Positions 23,035 to 34,962 of a stretch of 64,000 nt of DNA are shown in pieces; position 1 is the first letter of the stretch; every line of letters starts with the position of its first letter. The position numbers and the translations under genes are program-made. The stretch is from Rutstroemia sp. NJR-2017a BVV2 (Eukaryota > Ascomycota > Leotiomycetes > Helotiales > Rutstroemiaceae), in the NCBI GenBank assembly GCA_002946415.1, contig NJPS01000055.1:62001-126000 (forward strand). The letters are read 5' to 3'. The notes beneath the pieces are model-generated. The model did not search any database and had not been told where the DNA came from. It saw only the letters and a program-made list of their open reading frames with translations.

Positions 23035-23455
23035 CTAATCCAACCTGAAATACACTGGTTTCCATTTAAAGTCCACAATATAATAATCTCTATCCGATAC
23101 AGGTTTAGCATCTCTCCTCGATCTGAACATTAGATCTCCACTTTTCACGTCTATATATCCGCGTCTTGACTGCGATCTTCGACCGTTATGAATAGTGATC
23201 TTCTGGCTCTCGTTTGGTTGCTGCTTGATATCCGTCTTCGCACTTCGGCTTGGTAGGCTGGTAGATGGCTGTCTAGGTTCCTTAGAAATATATCTACCTC
23301 CCTCTTTCCTAGTTCTGGAAGAACTACGCCCCCTCTCCTTGGAGCTAGGTCTATATCCCTCTTTCCTACTTGCCGAAGAGCTACGTCCCCGTTCCTTAGA
23401 GCTATGTCTGTCTCTATCGGTCCTACTTGAGAAGACTTCAATGGATCTTCATGTG
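23035..23455 (-). CDS. SR-repeat-like coding fragment (start not found)
   Basis: An open frame of 140 codons without an ATG near its beginning, so it is either a terminal exon or a remnant. It contains two tandem copies of a 19-residue unit (SSKERGRSSSASRKEGYRP and SSKERGRSSSRTRKEGGRY), then a Lys/Arg/Ser-rich stretch, and ends in DRDYYIVDFKWKPVYF before a TAG at 23037-23035. The overlapping frame with an ATG at 23474 shares the DNA repeat but reads as a less biased protein. RS/ER-rich tracts are common in RNA-processing proteins, but no domain is present, so no function is assigned. The YIVDF word recalls the kinase-like remnants nearby. Confidence 0.35.
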
Positions 23456-23827
23456 GAATTATAGTTGCACTCATTGATTTGTTGGATGAAACTACAGTGC
23501 TGTTCCTGTAATTTCTATTTTTAGTCTATCCCTAGTGGAGTCATCGCGTACGAGGTCACTTGACCTCGGCCTCAAGGCGTCGACCACACACCATACATAC
23601 CCACCTATACACAATCTCGCTCCTTACAGTCGCGACCTTGAGTAATCTTACATTGCGGCCATCTTGTTTCACGTCGTAAATAGACGTGCTATGTGCGTGC
23701 TCCAAAAATCAAGCTCTTTAACACCAACATCGGTTGCGACCGCGTTAAAAAAAAAAAGACTTGTCCAAACCAGCTGGAATCTGGAGATAACACGACATTA
23801 GAAGATCACGCAGAGACAACTCAGACG

Positions 23828-24702
23828 ATGCCGAAACAAGAAGGCTGGATCGCAGATCGTTTGAAGCCCGGTCATCACAAATTTAAGATCGGAAATGATA
23901 CTTGGCTACTTTGTAAGGACCCGATTACTGAAGCGACATGTGGTACCTTCTCGAGAGCCGTCTTCGAATGCAAGCGTGAGCGCGACGGAGAAGACGCAGT
24001 TGTTAAGATCTGGATGCAGTATGTGATAATCCTTATCTTGCTCATATTGGGAAAAACATACTAACAATTGTTGAAGAACCGAACTAGAAGAGGCTGATGA
24101 TGCAAGCTCTCCAAAGAGCGATTCCGAGTCAGATGGCGACGGCCACCCACCTTGGGAAGAGGAACTGCAATGTTTGGAAATACTGAAACAGCGATACAAT
24201 GATCTGAAAACAAAGGAGGTACCTTCGAAACCTTTTCCAGATGCTATTGGACTGTCCAAAGTAGAACAGGAAATAAACTTCCCCGTCCCAGGAGGTAAAT
24301 CAATCCTAAACCAAAAAAATCTTCTTCCCGCAGCAGTTCTCCGCCAGCGGAGCCTGATCTATGTTTTACAGTACTTGATATTAGGCAGAGAAAGACGCTA
24401 ACCTCACAACAGGTTATCTAGCCTATCTGGTTATTGAGAAATTGCCCGGTATATGCCTTGAGCCAGCAGAATTCTGGGGGCTTAACTGGGACAAAAGCAA
24501 ACGCGATAAATTTCGACGCGTCTTTATGGAATCAGCAAGGTATGCTTTTGGTTCCATACAAGCACTTTGGCATGCTGTACTGATATAGCCTAGATTGCTC
24601 GAGAAACTAGGTATTGTCAACAAAGACAGAGCGATGAGAAATCTACTTTACCACGAGTACAAAGATCAAAATGGTGAAGATAGGCAAAAATGGTTTAGTT
24701 GA
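23828..24702 (+). pseudogene. Protein-kinase-like gene, broken after the catalytic loop
   Basis: Four exons can be read: 23828-24018, 24077-24294, 24413-24539 and 24594-24702, joined by GT-AG introns at 24019, 24295 and 24540. They total 645 nt, or 214 residues. The order of elements is KPGHHKFKIGNDTWLL, VVKIW (putative ATP-anchoring Lys), an acidic insert, then YLAYLVIEKLPGICLEP (hinge-like). The catalytic loop is VNKDRAMRNLLYH, with Asp and Asn in the expected Dx4N positions, followed by DRQKWF. This layout is that of fungal kinase/aminoglycoside-phosphotransferase-like proteins. Right after KWF the frame closes (TGA 24700-24702). In another frame, the next bases encode a VD that would suit the metal-binding strand, so about two bases seem to be missing. 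Downstream coding decays by about 24840. Confidence 0.5.
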
Positions 24703-26292
24703 CATCCGTAACCAAATTAAGAGGCAGTCTGAGTTTGCTAATGATAAGATAGTTATTTCATCGACTGGGAATGGTGGGATTATCGTACCAATAAGAAACC
24801 TCTCCACATGGGGGAGTTGCAATTTGCCTACGGTATGATACAAGATCTCGGGCCGCGAGGGTGGAATATGGATTGAAAATGGTAGAATCTGTAGAACTCC
24901 TAGACAACCAAAAGAGCAAATAGTCTCTTTGCTCTTTTATCAATGGAAATGTACTTATTAGATACATGGCATACACTAAGAAATATTGGCTTGGTTTTGG
25001 GCCCAAGGTGTATAAAAGAACCAATACCCAACCTTCATTATCGTAAACCCTGGGGAATATTATCTCAGCATATCAACAAACATGATTTGGGACCAACGCA
25101 CCACGTGATATTCTCACCTTCAGCATTCCTCTCACTACTTCCACGAATCAGCAGAAATGGATCAATACATGAGCGCAGAGAGGGGAGTCTGAAAGTCCTG
25201 AATTTCCAGCCCACGTACCGCAAACTGATCCATCCAGCGCTCATGCCGATGTCTAGAAGAATTTCTTGTTCCTGGACGAGTGAACGACCAACTAGGAGAC
25301 AATGTCACCTGTGGGAGCTTATTTAACTTGCTACCGCAACTAAATGCCACGCTTGCTAGAACCTCTGGATATTCAAACGGTCATCCTTAATTCATGCAGA
25401 GCATCTCCCTCCTGCGCTCCTCAGAGCCTTATTCTCCTACAGGTATCGCTGACAATGTTCCTTCAGGCCATTTTTAGAGCAGAGAAACAGTCCCAAGAAG
25501 GTTCCGCTAAGCAAAGCAAAGCGATAAAGCAATCGGCTAGGTCTGGAAGGGAATTAACAGCAGCAGTAGGTAATGCTATGTTCTTTAGGAGAATAACCGG
25601 TGAAAGAATCGATTTCATGGATTATAGGTTAAGCGAGGAAACTGGGTGAGCGGCCGGAGATGTGAGTAGTGGGGGTGAGAGAACAGACACTGATTTCCCG
25701 TTGAGAGAGGAGACTGTATCTTCTAGAATGAGAACCAGGGACCATCGATCACGCTTCACAACAACAAGTGTTTCGCAGAAGACTAAACTCTATCTCTATT
25801 TCATCCTATGCAATTCACCACGAACGATCACTGAGATCTCTATGTGACAAGAGTGGATGGAAGGACTGCATGATTTAGAATGCTTAGCTTCAGTCCTAGT
25901 AAACTAATTTGATAACATGAAAGTAAGCTTGAATTATATGTAATTTCCAAATCGTAAAGCTAGTCCCACCATTAGGAGATGCAGTACCCCCTGATGCACT
26001 TGTGCATTCTCCTCACATCAACCAACCATCAACCGGGAACATGCCGTCGTAGCCTGACGCAGAAGTGGGGGGCTATACTGTATCGTTGAGCATATGACTG
26101 AATGATTTTGATGGCAGTGAACAGTATATTTTTGGGATTAGATGCCAAGTATTTTCTCGGTCGTGGGTGGTATCGTACGTTGACCCATTGCAGAGATCTA
26201 CGACCAGACTTCCACTGCTTCGAATCCACCGCACCCCGCCCCCACTTCACGTGCGCCATTCTTCCTCTCGGACATCGCATTGTAATCCTATA
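24703..26292. other. Gene-poor stretch
   Basis: About 1.6 kb. The first 140 bp may be decayed C-terminal sequence of the kinase-like gene. The rest has several open frames of 60-130 codons, none recognised. Confidence 0.4.
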
Positions 26293-26919
26293 TCAAAACC
26301 GATAATCGGGGTATTGGCCTCTCGGATTCCTCCTTGTCTCCGTTGTATCTTGTGTCATTGCCACGGGCATACGCTCGGCTGTCTTGAGATACATACCAGG
26401 AGGTGCTTCGTAAGTTGGATAGTATGCAAAGATTGAGCGCGGCTGAATCGGTGGAGGTGGTTGCGTTCTCTGCATTCGCGGGGCTGGTTTCTTTTGTACA
26501 ACTTCAGGTTCCGGCGACGGGCCCGCTCGGGGCTTTTTGTTAGGTAGACAGCCGAACGCGAAGCCCGACTTGGCTTTTCGCGACGGTAGCGATTTAGATC
26601 GTTCTTCGGTTATGGAACGAGAAGGGCGCTGGAGTACCAGATAATAGCCGACAGGTTTGTCGACCGAGTTTGGAATAGGCCGATCTCTTCCAGTTTGTTC
26701 TTGCGGCCTGGGCTTCGGCAGCGGTTCGTAAGAGCCGATATCGATTGCAGTAGGCTTTCGAAGAAACGCAAGCTTGGAATTTGTGCTGGAAGAGCCAAAT
26801 GAACGGGGCACTACGATAGGACGTTCATAGTCTGGGTAGTAACCGCGACCCGGGTCCCTCGGTTGGGAAAATGCATTTCCCAAATACGGGTCACCAACTT
26901 GTGACCCCAACGACCCCAT
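26293..26919 (-). CDS. Proline-rich basic hypothetical protein
   Basis: A 208-residue single open frame from ATG at 26919. No domain is recognised. The sequence is rich in Pro, Arg, Lys and Ser (for example QRTQPPPPIQPRS), with three spaced Tyr-Pro motifs, YYPDYERP, YYPTYEAP and YPDYRF, that look like a degenerate repeat. It has no signal peptide or membrane segment and is probably largely disordered. The frame remains open upstream of this ATG to about 26937, so an extra upstream exon is possible. Confidence 0.5.
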   Translation of the reverse strand: MGSLGSQVGDPYLGNAFSQPRDPGRGYYPDYERPIVVPRSFGSSSTNSKLAFLRKPTAIDIGSYEPLPKPRPQEQTGRDRPIPNSVDKPVGYYLVLQRPSRSITEERSKSLPSRKAKSGFAFGCLPNKKPRAGPSPEPEVVQKKPAPRMQRTQPPPPIQPRSIFAYYPTYEAPPGMYLKTAERMPVAMTQDTTETRRNPRGQYPDYRF

Positions 26920-27810
26920 AGAAGACAGAGCGCGCAATTATTGCTTGTCAGAACCGGCTGGACATTGCGTTTACCATCGTACGTCTCCAAAGTAAATTTG
27001 ATGATGGGGTAGGCATAAAAAGGCGCGGGACAGAAAATATAGCAAAAACTCAAAAGCATAGAGATGAAGTCCTTCGAGAATAAATGGAAGGAGACCCTTG
27101 ATGGCAACTTTCCCACCAACGGGGGATCTTACTAAGGGTGAGGCACGGAATCTGTACATCCAGCCCTCTGATTCAGATATTGGATGGAGCCCTAGGGGAC
27201 CGTGATTCCAGCAACCAGTTTTACGGCGATGATCGTCCATAATTAATGCAGGTATTGGACAGTACTCCGTGAAGAATGTGGATTTTGGAATCAGATACGA
27301 AGTACTTCCCGTAATATATAAGCATCCCGGTTTCATCTTAGATCTGAAGCCGGGTCCTTATCTACCCCTTTGTGGAATTTGGGAGTTTCATCATACCTCT
27401 TGCAACACTCCGGGTGACAGCTTGGCAAATGCTTGTTGCGCCCGACGTCATTACCCCGTATTCTCTGGGAATATCCCGGTATGGGCTTTGCGCCATTGTT
27501 TTATAAGATCAGATGGCGTTCTGTCACCGCCAGTTGTGCTGCAGTTGTGTTGAAGTGAAAGCATGGCGATGAGATTCTGCTTTGGACGGGGTGAAGTTCA
27601 TCCTAAAAGGATTTGGCTGCGCCACGGCCAACCGAGGTGTGGCTTGTGCGCCTGACCATCACCCACCAGCACCTTTCTACCGTGTAAAGAAGGCAACGAC
27701 CTTTGGCCGACCGACCACCAACAAACATCTGTTCTTGATAAGAATTGAAACAGGCTCCTAAATACTCAAAATGTTGTTCCAACTTACCATCCCGTCTTCT
27801 CAGCAGATAC
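26920..27810. other. Divergent intergenic region
   Basis: About 890 bp between divergent genes (proline-rich protein and F-box protein). No further gene supported. Confidence 0.5.
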
Positions 27811-28419
27811 ATGCGAGATCTCACCATGGAGAACTCGATTCAGAAGGTTTTCGCAATTCCCGAGCTTCTTGAGCTTATCCTTCTGCAACTACCATTTCTC
27901 GACCTTGTTCGTGCCCAGATGGTCAGCGGAAGCTTTTACGATGTGATAGAATCCTCGACGCAGTTACAACAAGCTTTATTTTTGAGAGCCAGCCCTGCGA
28001 CGTCGATTCCCATCCCGAATCCACTACTACAACCGTGCGCCAACGCGCAATTCCTTGATCTTCGGTCCACCCACATAAGATGCAGATACATACATAATCC
28101 GCGAGGTCGTCGCAGGAACGATTCCTTTACGTGGCCTACGGTTGCCTCGCGATGCGACTCGAAGTTGAGAGTCGACTTTACAAATAAAGCTGTGAGGAGG
28201 AGCGAAGCAAGCTGGAGGAGAATGCTGATCGTACAGCCACCCGTCGCACAGCTGGAGATAAATGGACCGCAAGCAAGAAAAATTGAAGACGACCTGGGAA
28301 TAACTATGCATGAACTTGGAAGTCCATTGAACAAGCTTAGGTGTGTGGATTTCGAGATCTTTACAAGTGGTCTGTCACGAATGGTTGTGGAGAAGCAAAG
28401 GGCTTGCATGGTTCGGTGA
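27811..28419 (+). CDS. F-box-like protein
   Basis: An open frame of 202 codons from ATG 27811 (a second ATG follows at 27826, giving MENSIQKV). Residues about 10-50 form an F-box (VFAIPELLELILLQLPFLDL, then VRAQMVSGSFYDVI), the helix bundle that docks substrate receptors on Skp1 in SCF ubiquitin ligases. The remainder contains FLRASP and a hydrophilic stretch like many short Pezizomycotina F-box proteins that lack a recognisable substrate-binding repeat. The substrate is unknown. The extreme C-terminus could change if a late intron exists. Confidence 0.7.
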   Translation: MRDLTMENSIQKVFAIPELLELILLQLPFLDLVRAQMVSGSFYDVIESSTQLQQALFLRASPATSIPIPNPLLQPCANAQFLDLRSTHIRCRYIHNPRGRRRNDSFTWPTVASRCDSKLRVDFTNKAVRRSEASWRRMLIVQPPVAQLEINGPQARKIEDDLGITMHELGSPLNKLRCVDFEIFTSGLSRMVVEKQRACMVR

Positions 28420-29630
28420 CAAATGAGACTTCACGTAGGTTGGTTCACTTCATATTCTTCGGATTAGCAGATGTTTATATCTGCTATCACCTTGCTGGAT
28501 TTATTGCGAAGGAATATTGGAAGTTTTACTGTTTGTGTCTGGTTTTGTTGCTGCTGTCAAGCGGTATTGGTCCTATTCAGCAACCTCATTCGTGTCTTGA
28601 TTATCACGATCCAATCCAAACGGTTCCTTGAAAATCCTAGCCAGCTCTCCTCTCCTTTCAAGCACCTGCAAAGTAATGCAGAATTGTCCAAATTTGTGGT
28701 CCCTCCCTGGAGCTCATTTGCAAAATATAAAAATATCTTGCTTGTCAGCATTTTTTTCACACGCTCTCACGGGGCTCTCGCGGGCGGCCCTATCTACTTG
28801 TTCTGTGGCCGAATCGGCTATATATGTATATAGATAGTACTTAAATGACCCGAGTATAGACTAGAAAAAACATGGACCCTAGCACTCTGTAACTCAATTC
28901 CTTATTCAGAGATTCGTCAGAGCCTTTCGAACGTATTGCTCGACTAGCAGTGCAGGGGATTTGTTTGCACCAAGCAAGATCGTGACCTCACACTCTATTT
29001 ACGCTCTACATGGTAGAGGAAGGTTTGACTAGAAAAGTAAACTCTCAACAGCTCTTGGATAACGGAAGCACTCGAAGATTCGGATTTGGGACTAACAGCC
29101 CTGCAGATTTAAGCTACAGTAAAGGTCAGTAGACCGCGCAGGTTCTCTCTATTTCTCCTCCTTTTTACTTTCCTTTATTTCTCTTCCCCGCATTCCCTGT
29201 TCCTGTTCATTTATTTCTTCTTTCTCACAATATCACATCACTAGAAGAGCCATCTCTATCCACCTACAACCTGGACACAACACCTCTCTATTTTACTCTT
29301 ATATTCTACTCAACTTGGTTTTCATCAGGAGCGCAACATTAGGTTAGGAGAGCCGGAGTACGCTGAAGAGAAACTGTGTGATGTGATGTTTAATTAATTA
29401 CATTATCATTTTTTAATTACAATACTATCATCCTCTCTCTCATGGAGAAATTCCAGCCCATCGCATTACATCCCATTACATCCCATCTCATTTAACTTGA
29501 TGAGCCTGCTCTGCTCCACAAGATCTCGGGCATCTGTCTTCATCCGTCATCATCATCATCATCCACATCTCAAAAAGACCACACATATACATGCATACCC
29601 ATCACAAGCTCATGCAGATATAAACAGTAT
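28420..29630. other. Intergenic region, pyrimidine-rich right side
   Basis: About 1.2 kb. Polypyrimidine tracts around 29155-29300, a short CATCAT microsatellite near 29547-29562, and three closely spaced CCCATYACATCCCAT words around 29457-29490. No gene supported; it probably includes the 3' UTR of the minus-strand secreted-protein gene. Confidence 0.45.
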
Positions 29631-30664
29631 CTACAAAGCCAGCATACCAACTAAACTCAACCCCGCCAACCCCACAACCGAGCCCCCAACTTTCATACCC
29701 GCTACTGCTCCGCCAGAAGCCGTACTAGCAGTCGCTGAGGCCGCCGCCGCAGTCGCGCTTCCCGATCCAGTAGCTTTGGCCATAGCTGTAGAACTAGCTA
29801 CTCCACTAGTGGTAGTTGTACTTGCTGCTGCTGCTTCTGATTTCAAAGTTGCAGCACCCGCATTCGAAGTCCTCGTCTTACTTTCACTTCCACTCCCACT
29901 TGCCGTCACGCTAGCACTAGCAATCCCCTCCTCATCATCATTTGCCTCAAAGTCCAACCCGCAGTCCAGCAATTTTTTCCACCCCTCTGCAAAATACTCC
30001 TCCCACCAATCGCTTTGTGGTACCAACCAGTAACCGTTAAAGTGGTATGCGCTAGCGGTGTAGTCGTGCGCGAGCTGGTAGAAGGAAGCTCCACAGGTAT
30101 CGTCACAGTCGAACGATGAGACCGAGCTGATGGTTGGGGAAGAGATGTAGCAGTATTCTCCGTCGCTATTTCGCGATTGGTTATTAGTTTAGTTTCTTAG
30201 AAGTATTTGATATAAAGGGAAAGAGGAGGAACTTACTCATCCTGGCGACAACTCTGTGCGAAGGTATAGGCAAATACCTGGCCCACCAACTCCACCGGTA
30301 ACAATTGCATCCCGTTTTCATAATCCCCACCGATATACTCCTGCGCGGCATCACCGTCCGCCGTACAGGCCTCCTCCACACCAGCTACATACGCATCGAT
30401 GGAATCGGCACAGGTATCTGTACATGTGTTGTCAAGATCATAAGAGGTAGGATCAAACGCTGGACGCATAGATGCGACAAGGCCGAGAAGTGTAGCATCG
30501 CAGTCGATGGGCGCACTGTAGGCTGCGATGCAAGCGGCAGAGGTCGTGTTCGCGAGGTCCTTGGCGACGTAATCCCAGTCGGGGCCAGAGATATTGAGGG
30601 AGAAGGATGCATGAGCGAGAGGGGCAAGGGACAGGGTGAGGGAAATGAGAGTGCTGGTATGCAT
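29631..30664 (-). CDS. Secreted, probably GPI-anchored cysteine-containing protein
   Basis: Exons 30664-30237 and 30165-29631. The 71-bp intron has a GA|GTAAGT donor and an AATAG acceptor. Spliced length 963 nt, 320 residues. A signal peptide ends near ALA/HAS (about residue 20). The mature protein has evenly spread Cys residues (ACIAAYSAPIDC, CTDTCADS, EACTAD, FAQSC, GEYCYI, FDCDDTCGAS). The last 90 residues are Ala/Ser/Thr-rich (a likely O-glycosylated stalk) and end in a hydrophobic tail (SVVGLAGLSLVGMLAL), as expected for GPI attachment. Similar cysteine-bearing fungal surface proteins often sit with LysM proteins, but no LysM or CFEM motif is clear. Cell-wall or surface location is inferred. 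Confidence 0.72.
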
Positions 30665-31634
30665 GGCTGCGTCGCGGTTTGAGTGATTGGATGAAAATTA
30701 AGTTGTTGATTCTGGCAGAGAGAGAAAGCGCGCACACGAAGATGGTGCAGAAAAATTTAAACGACAGGATGCCGGGCAGGCTGGTGAAATTCGATCTGCA
30801 AGTAACGAATGTATGTACGTGTTATGTTTACAAACAAGGAAGGAAAGAAAGTAAAAATGCGATGAAGAAGAAAAATCGATGGAAATTGTGAAGATATAAG
30901 AACCCCAGAAACAGTCTTGGCAACTTTGCTAGGCCGCTTTTTATAGGTCAATGCATCTTGGAACTTACTGTAATAGTGCCTGTTGCCTACAATTGGCGAG
31001 ACACTATTGAAAGAGTGAATTCTGGAAGGAAATTTACAGAGAGAGAACGAGATTAGTGAATGAGAGAAGGAGATTTGTAGATACAAGAGGTTGATCTGAG
31101 GAACATTAAGGTTAAGGTTAAGCTTAATCTTTAATGATTGGCTGCTTGGCTGTCAAGACTGTCCCTAGCGACGTTGGATTTTTCGCCGGACTGCGCAATC
31201 GGGTCCGTATTTCGGATCAATGATGTTCCATGCTCACTCCCCTGCCGAGGCTCAAATGTACCGCAGATATTATTCGCTTCATCAGAAAGATATTTCCTCA
31301 TAGACGATGTTTTCTTAGCTTACATGATATATTTCGTTTTCGCATAGTGATTTACTATAAGTTTATTCGACCGGGAATACAGCCGAACGGCCCGAACCCA
31401 TCCTAATATACTTAGGACGGTTAATCGAATTAGAAGGGTCCTTATTAAAACTTTTGAGAGTCATCCTTTCTCATCTCTGCAGGAGGTAGAGAAATTATCG
31501 GAGATTGATCTCAGGCACCGCTTTATAGAATACTTCGGGCATGAGTTCGCCGCCGACGTCAAATTGAAGGACAGATGAGCCTGCAAGTTCTCAGCGCTAG
31601 TCATAGTCCGCCATTAATCCTCATTTAGTAGTGG
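30665..31634. other. Intergenic region
   Basis: About 970 bp: the promoter of the GPI-type gene at the left and the terminator side of the FAD oxidase at the right. A short run of GGTTAA units sits at 31109-31121. No gene recognised. Confidence 0.45.
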
Positions 31635-33449
31635 CTATACTGTTCTACACAAAGCTCCGTCATCTCTCACCGACCAAGAGTCGCTTCCCACCGCCGTCAA
31701 AGCATAGAACAAGTCGTGGGGATCATATCTACGCTTGATGGCTCTCAGTCGGTCATAGTTATCGCCATAGAACACATGTTGCCAATTCGGCTCCCGAAAG
31801 TCTCCTTCGCTCAGATAAGCACCACCGCCGGGTGTAAGCCTCTCAAACTGAGGGATTACATCATATGTTACCAGATCCTGGTTTTGGATGTTCAATTCTG
31901 CGTCAGTGTTGCTCCAGTACGTGCCAACTACTGCATCGAATAGAATACCGCGCCATTCTGGGTGTGCTGCATTGGCGATATGGCCCTTCTTTTCAGACGC
32001 ATTCAAGGCTATACCTGATATAGCTCCTACTTTGTTCGATATATCTCGCAGAGCGCTCATCAATCCCTTAGTACCATCACTGGATTCGAGGAGGGAGCGC
32101 GGGATGAACCTGCCCCCAATTTGTATGCCGTTGACAGGAGTTGGTGGAATCATAACTTGAAACGCGTCCCAAAAACTCGGCCATTCATCTACGAAATAAG
32201 CTTTGATGTCGTTAGCCCCGACTTAATTGCAATTTGATGGGATTTAAAGTTGAATCTGAGGAACAAACATACAGTAGTTGAAGTGCATTTCATCGAGCTT
32301 CGCCACGGTTGGTTGCATGAGTCTGTCCAGTTCCAAGCTAGTCATACCCATACATGAAGCAGGAGTCATGGAAAAAGTTGAATTCGTCATCAGCCACACA
32401 CTCACTCCACCTGCATCTACCAAGGCCGGGAGGCTTTGGATGAATGTCTCAATTACGTCAAAAAACGTGTCTTGCGATACTCCAGCATTCGAAAAGGTGA
32501 GATTTGCAGCCGCAGTTGGTTCATCTTGATATGCCCTGCTGGTCATTGATAGAACCACTGCATAAGTACCACCACCTCCTCCAGATAACGCCCAGTACAG
32601 ATCTTTATTCTTAACTGGAGTCGCTACAATATGCTCTCCAGTTGCAGTGATGACTTCCCACTCGAGGACTTGATCTGCTGCCAAACCGAATCGAGACACC
32701 AACTGTCCGTGACCGCCACCTTGAGTATATCCGCCAGCAAGGCCAACAGTCTGATCATTACCTCCTACGACGACTAGACCGTTGGTGTATGCTGCAAACA
32801 AGGCTTCCCCAACACTTACACCTGCACCAAACTTCATGGCTTTGCCAGAGTAGTATACTGATGTGTAATCGAGAACTTTGGTTTCCTTAAGGTGCGTAGT
32901 CCATATTGCGACTGCTCCTGCTCCAGTGGCTTTACCATAATAGTCATGACCGGTGTTCCGTATTGTCAATCTTAAGTTGTGTTTCCTCACGAACTCGATG
33001 GTTTTTTGATAATCCGAAGCTCCACTTGCATTGACAGCATACTGAACATATGTTCCAACCACACATGCTGAGGCCGTTGGAGCGAAAGGATCGCAGCTGT
33101 AGTTTGCAAAGAAAGGCGCCATGATCGATGATGATGTTCTTATGTGAGTCTCAGCTAAAGTCCATACAGACTGTAGCTCTTGGCACTTTGTCGCGTTGTA
33201 GCTCTCAAATTTGTCGGAATGACAGGGGCTACCGATAGGGACTGTAGCGACGAGCTTTCCTCCCAGAGTGTGATTGAAATGTGACCAGTCTAGAGCTGAT
33301 GGCCAGCAGTTTTGAGAGGGAAGGCAGCGACATTGCGTTCGATTTGAATAGGTAGTGTCTAGCTGCGATCCACGCATTACTAGAGCCGTTACGCACGGCA
33401 ACTGGAAAAGCAACGAAATCAATATCGGTAGGCTCAGTGGGGCAAACAT
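31635..33449 (-). CDS. Secreted FAD-linked oxidoreductase (VAO/berberine-bridge type)
   Basis: Exons 33449-32273 and 32221-31635. The 51-bp intron has a TACT|GTATGT donor and an ATTAAG acceptor. Spliced length 1764 nt, 587 residues. A signal peptide covers about residues 1-22. The FAD-binding PP-loop has RNTGHDYYG (residues 164-172), whose His is the usual 8-alpha covalent flavin site. It is followed by GGYTQGGGHGQLVSRFGLA and then ADQVLEWEVITA. The BBE C-terminal motif is NWQHVFYGDNYDRLRAIKRR, then YDPHDLFYAL. Enzymes of this family oxidise alcohols, sugars or secondary-metabolite intermediates using O2. The second covalent-link Cys of true bicovalent enzymes is not at the expected place. 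It neighbours a hydrolase, a P450 remnant and a transporter. Confidence 0.88.
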
Positions 33450-34037
33450 TATGACTAATTATGTAATCGGACTTTGAGGTGGAGAGACGAGAGAGTAGCA
33501 GATAATTAATCTTATGGGATATCTGGGGGGCTTATACACTGTCTAAGCATACTAGTAAGATAAAACTAACTAGGAATGATTTTCCTCAGGAGAATACCCA
33601 AAAAGAGATACCGAAATTAAGTGCATCCGCCAAGTTGAACTAACTTACAACGACACTAAGGCCTGGCCGACCTGCATAGGTGAGGCACAACTCCACAGAA
33701 TCTGCCTGTATCACGTTGGATTTCTGCAAGTGACGATGACGGATGTGCGGCCCAATTACACCTATATTTGGGTCAACGATAAAGGACTGGTTGGAGTGTA
33801 GCTATTTTGAAGCTGAAATATCGCCCTGCCACAAGCTGCCAGATTACCAATGAAAACTCTGGACGACATTGCAGCTGGAGAGCCACAATTCCCCGGAATA
33901 ATTACGAATTTACGAGGAATGTTACTATGAAATACCATCGTAATAAGTCAGGCTTCTACGTACAGAGACTACTCTACCAGAAGCGCAAATATTATAAACC
34001 ATTCAGACCAGCTTGCGCCGTGTGCTGAAGGCATTAA
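33450..34037. other. Intergenic region
   Basis: About 590 bp. No gene; a short plus-strand open frame at 33807-34028 is not supported. Confidence 0.5.
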
Positions 34038-34962
34038 TCAAAGCTCTTTGAGCAGACCTTGACCGAACTTCTCCACCTCGCTCACAAAACCATCAACCCA
34101 AGTTAAATGTGGTGAGTGCCCGCTCGGACATTTCACAACCGCTATCTCTACGTCAGGTCGCTGGTTTTGCAATGCAATCATTCCTTCTTGATAAGCTGCC
34201 GGCAGAGCAAGATCATCCTCCGTCACTAGATACACACAAGGAAGTGTATATGCGTCATTTCGTAACACCGTCGTAAACACAGCCGATGCTGTCAATGTGG
34301 ACTCGTAATGTTTTGCTTCTTCTTCCGGCAGGCCGTTGAAAAAGAACTTTGCTCCTTCACTTGTAGATGCAACTCCGTTCATGCCATGTTTCTAAAGGTG
34401 AAAGTGTCAGCTCTGCCCGGTTCCCATTGTACTTGATAGGAACTTTGCATTGGTGAGGTCCTAACTCGGATACTTACATGAAACTTGCAGTAAGGTGGAA
34501 CAACCGCAGGGCTACCATCTTTGGGCTGGAAGAAGCTATTCACAGACTCGCCGATAGGTATCAAGAACGCACAAGCATAGAATATGCCAATGACACCACC
34601 GCGAAGACCCCGTTTCTTCCGTTCCCTAGCTTGGAACTCAGGTACCGCCGCTGCAGTCGCTGTGAAACCACCGGAAGAGTGTCCCAATAGTATGACATTC
34701 TTGCCATCTTTATCGCGAGCTCTTTCAATAGAGTGGTGATGACTTTAACGTCCTCGGCTGGCTGAGGATGACCACCAGGTGGTGGAGCTCGGTCATAATC
34801 GGGGTGCGCGAGATCGCCGACATTCAATTTCGTGAGGTCTGACGATGGGAGTTGTGGGCAGTAAGAATCAATTCCATGCTTTTTAAGAGCATCTTGGAAG
34901 ACTTTGTACGGCTCCGGGGTATGGTAAGATCCGTGGCAGATGATGACGCTGAATGAAGCCAT
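34038..34962 (-). pseudogene. Alpha/beta-hydrolase gene with a one-base frameshift
   Basis: Starts at ATG 34962 (MASFSVIICHGSYHTP; the HG oxyanion turn). The first frame continues to PAEDVKVITTLLKEL, and a different frame resumes immediately as DKDGKNVILLGHSSGGFTAT, the nucleophile elbow G-H-S-S-G-G. The shift lies near 34715-34722. The intron 34477-34392 has a CAT|GTAAGT donor and a TTTAG acceptor, and leads into KHGMNGVASTSEGAKFFFNG. The last exon carries the acidic residue region VYLVTEDDLALPA and the catalytic His in CPSGHSPHLTW. The exons total 839 nt, exactly one base short of a 279-residue protein, so a single lost base explains everything. The family is that of small fungal hydrolases related to AB_hydrolase_6; substrate unknown. 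Either the gene is newly dead or the base is a sequence error. Confidence 0.7.

Noticed and set aside
34670..34800. A 54-nt GT...AG stretch as an intron that would repair the hydrolase frame
   Set aside because: It would remove the conserved PAEDVKVITTLLKEL segment, which is expected in the family, so a base loss is the better explanation.
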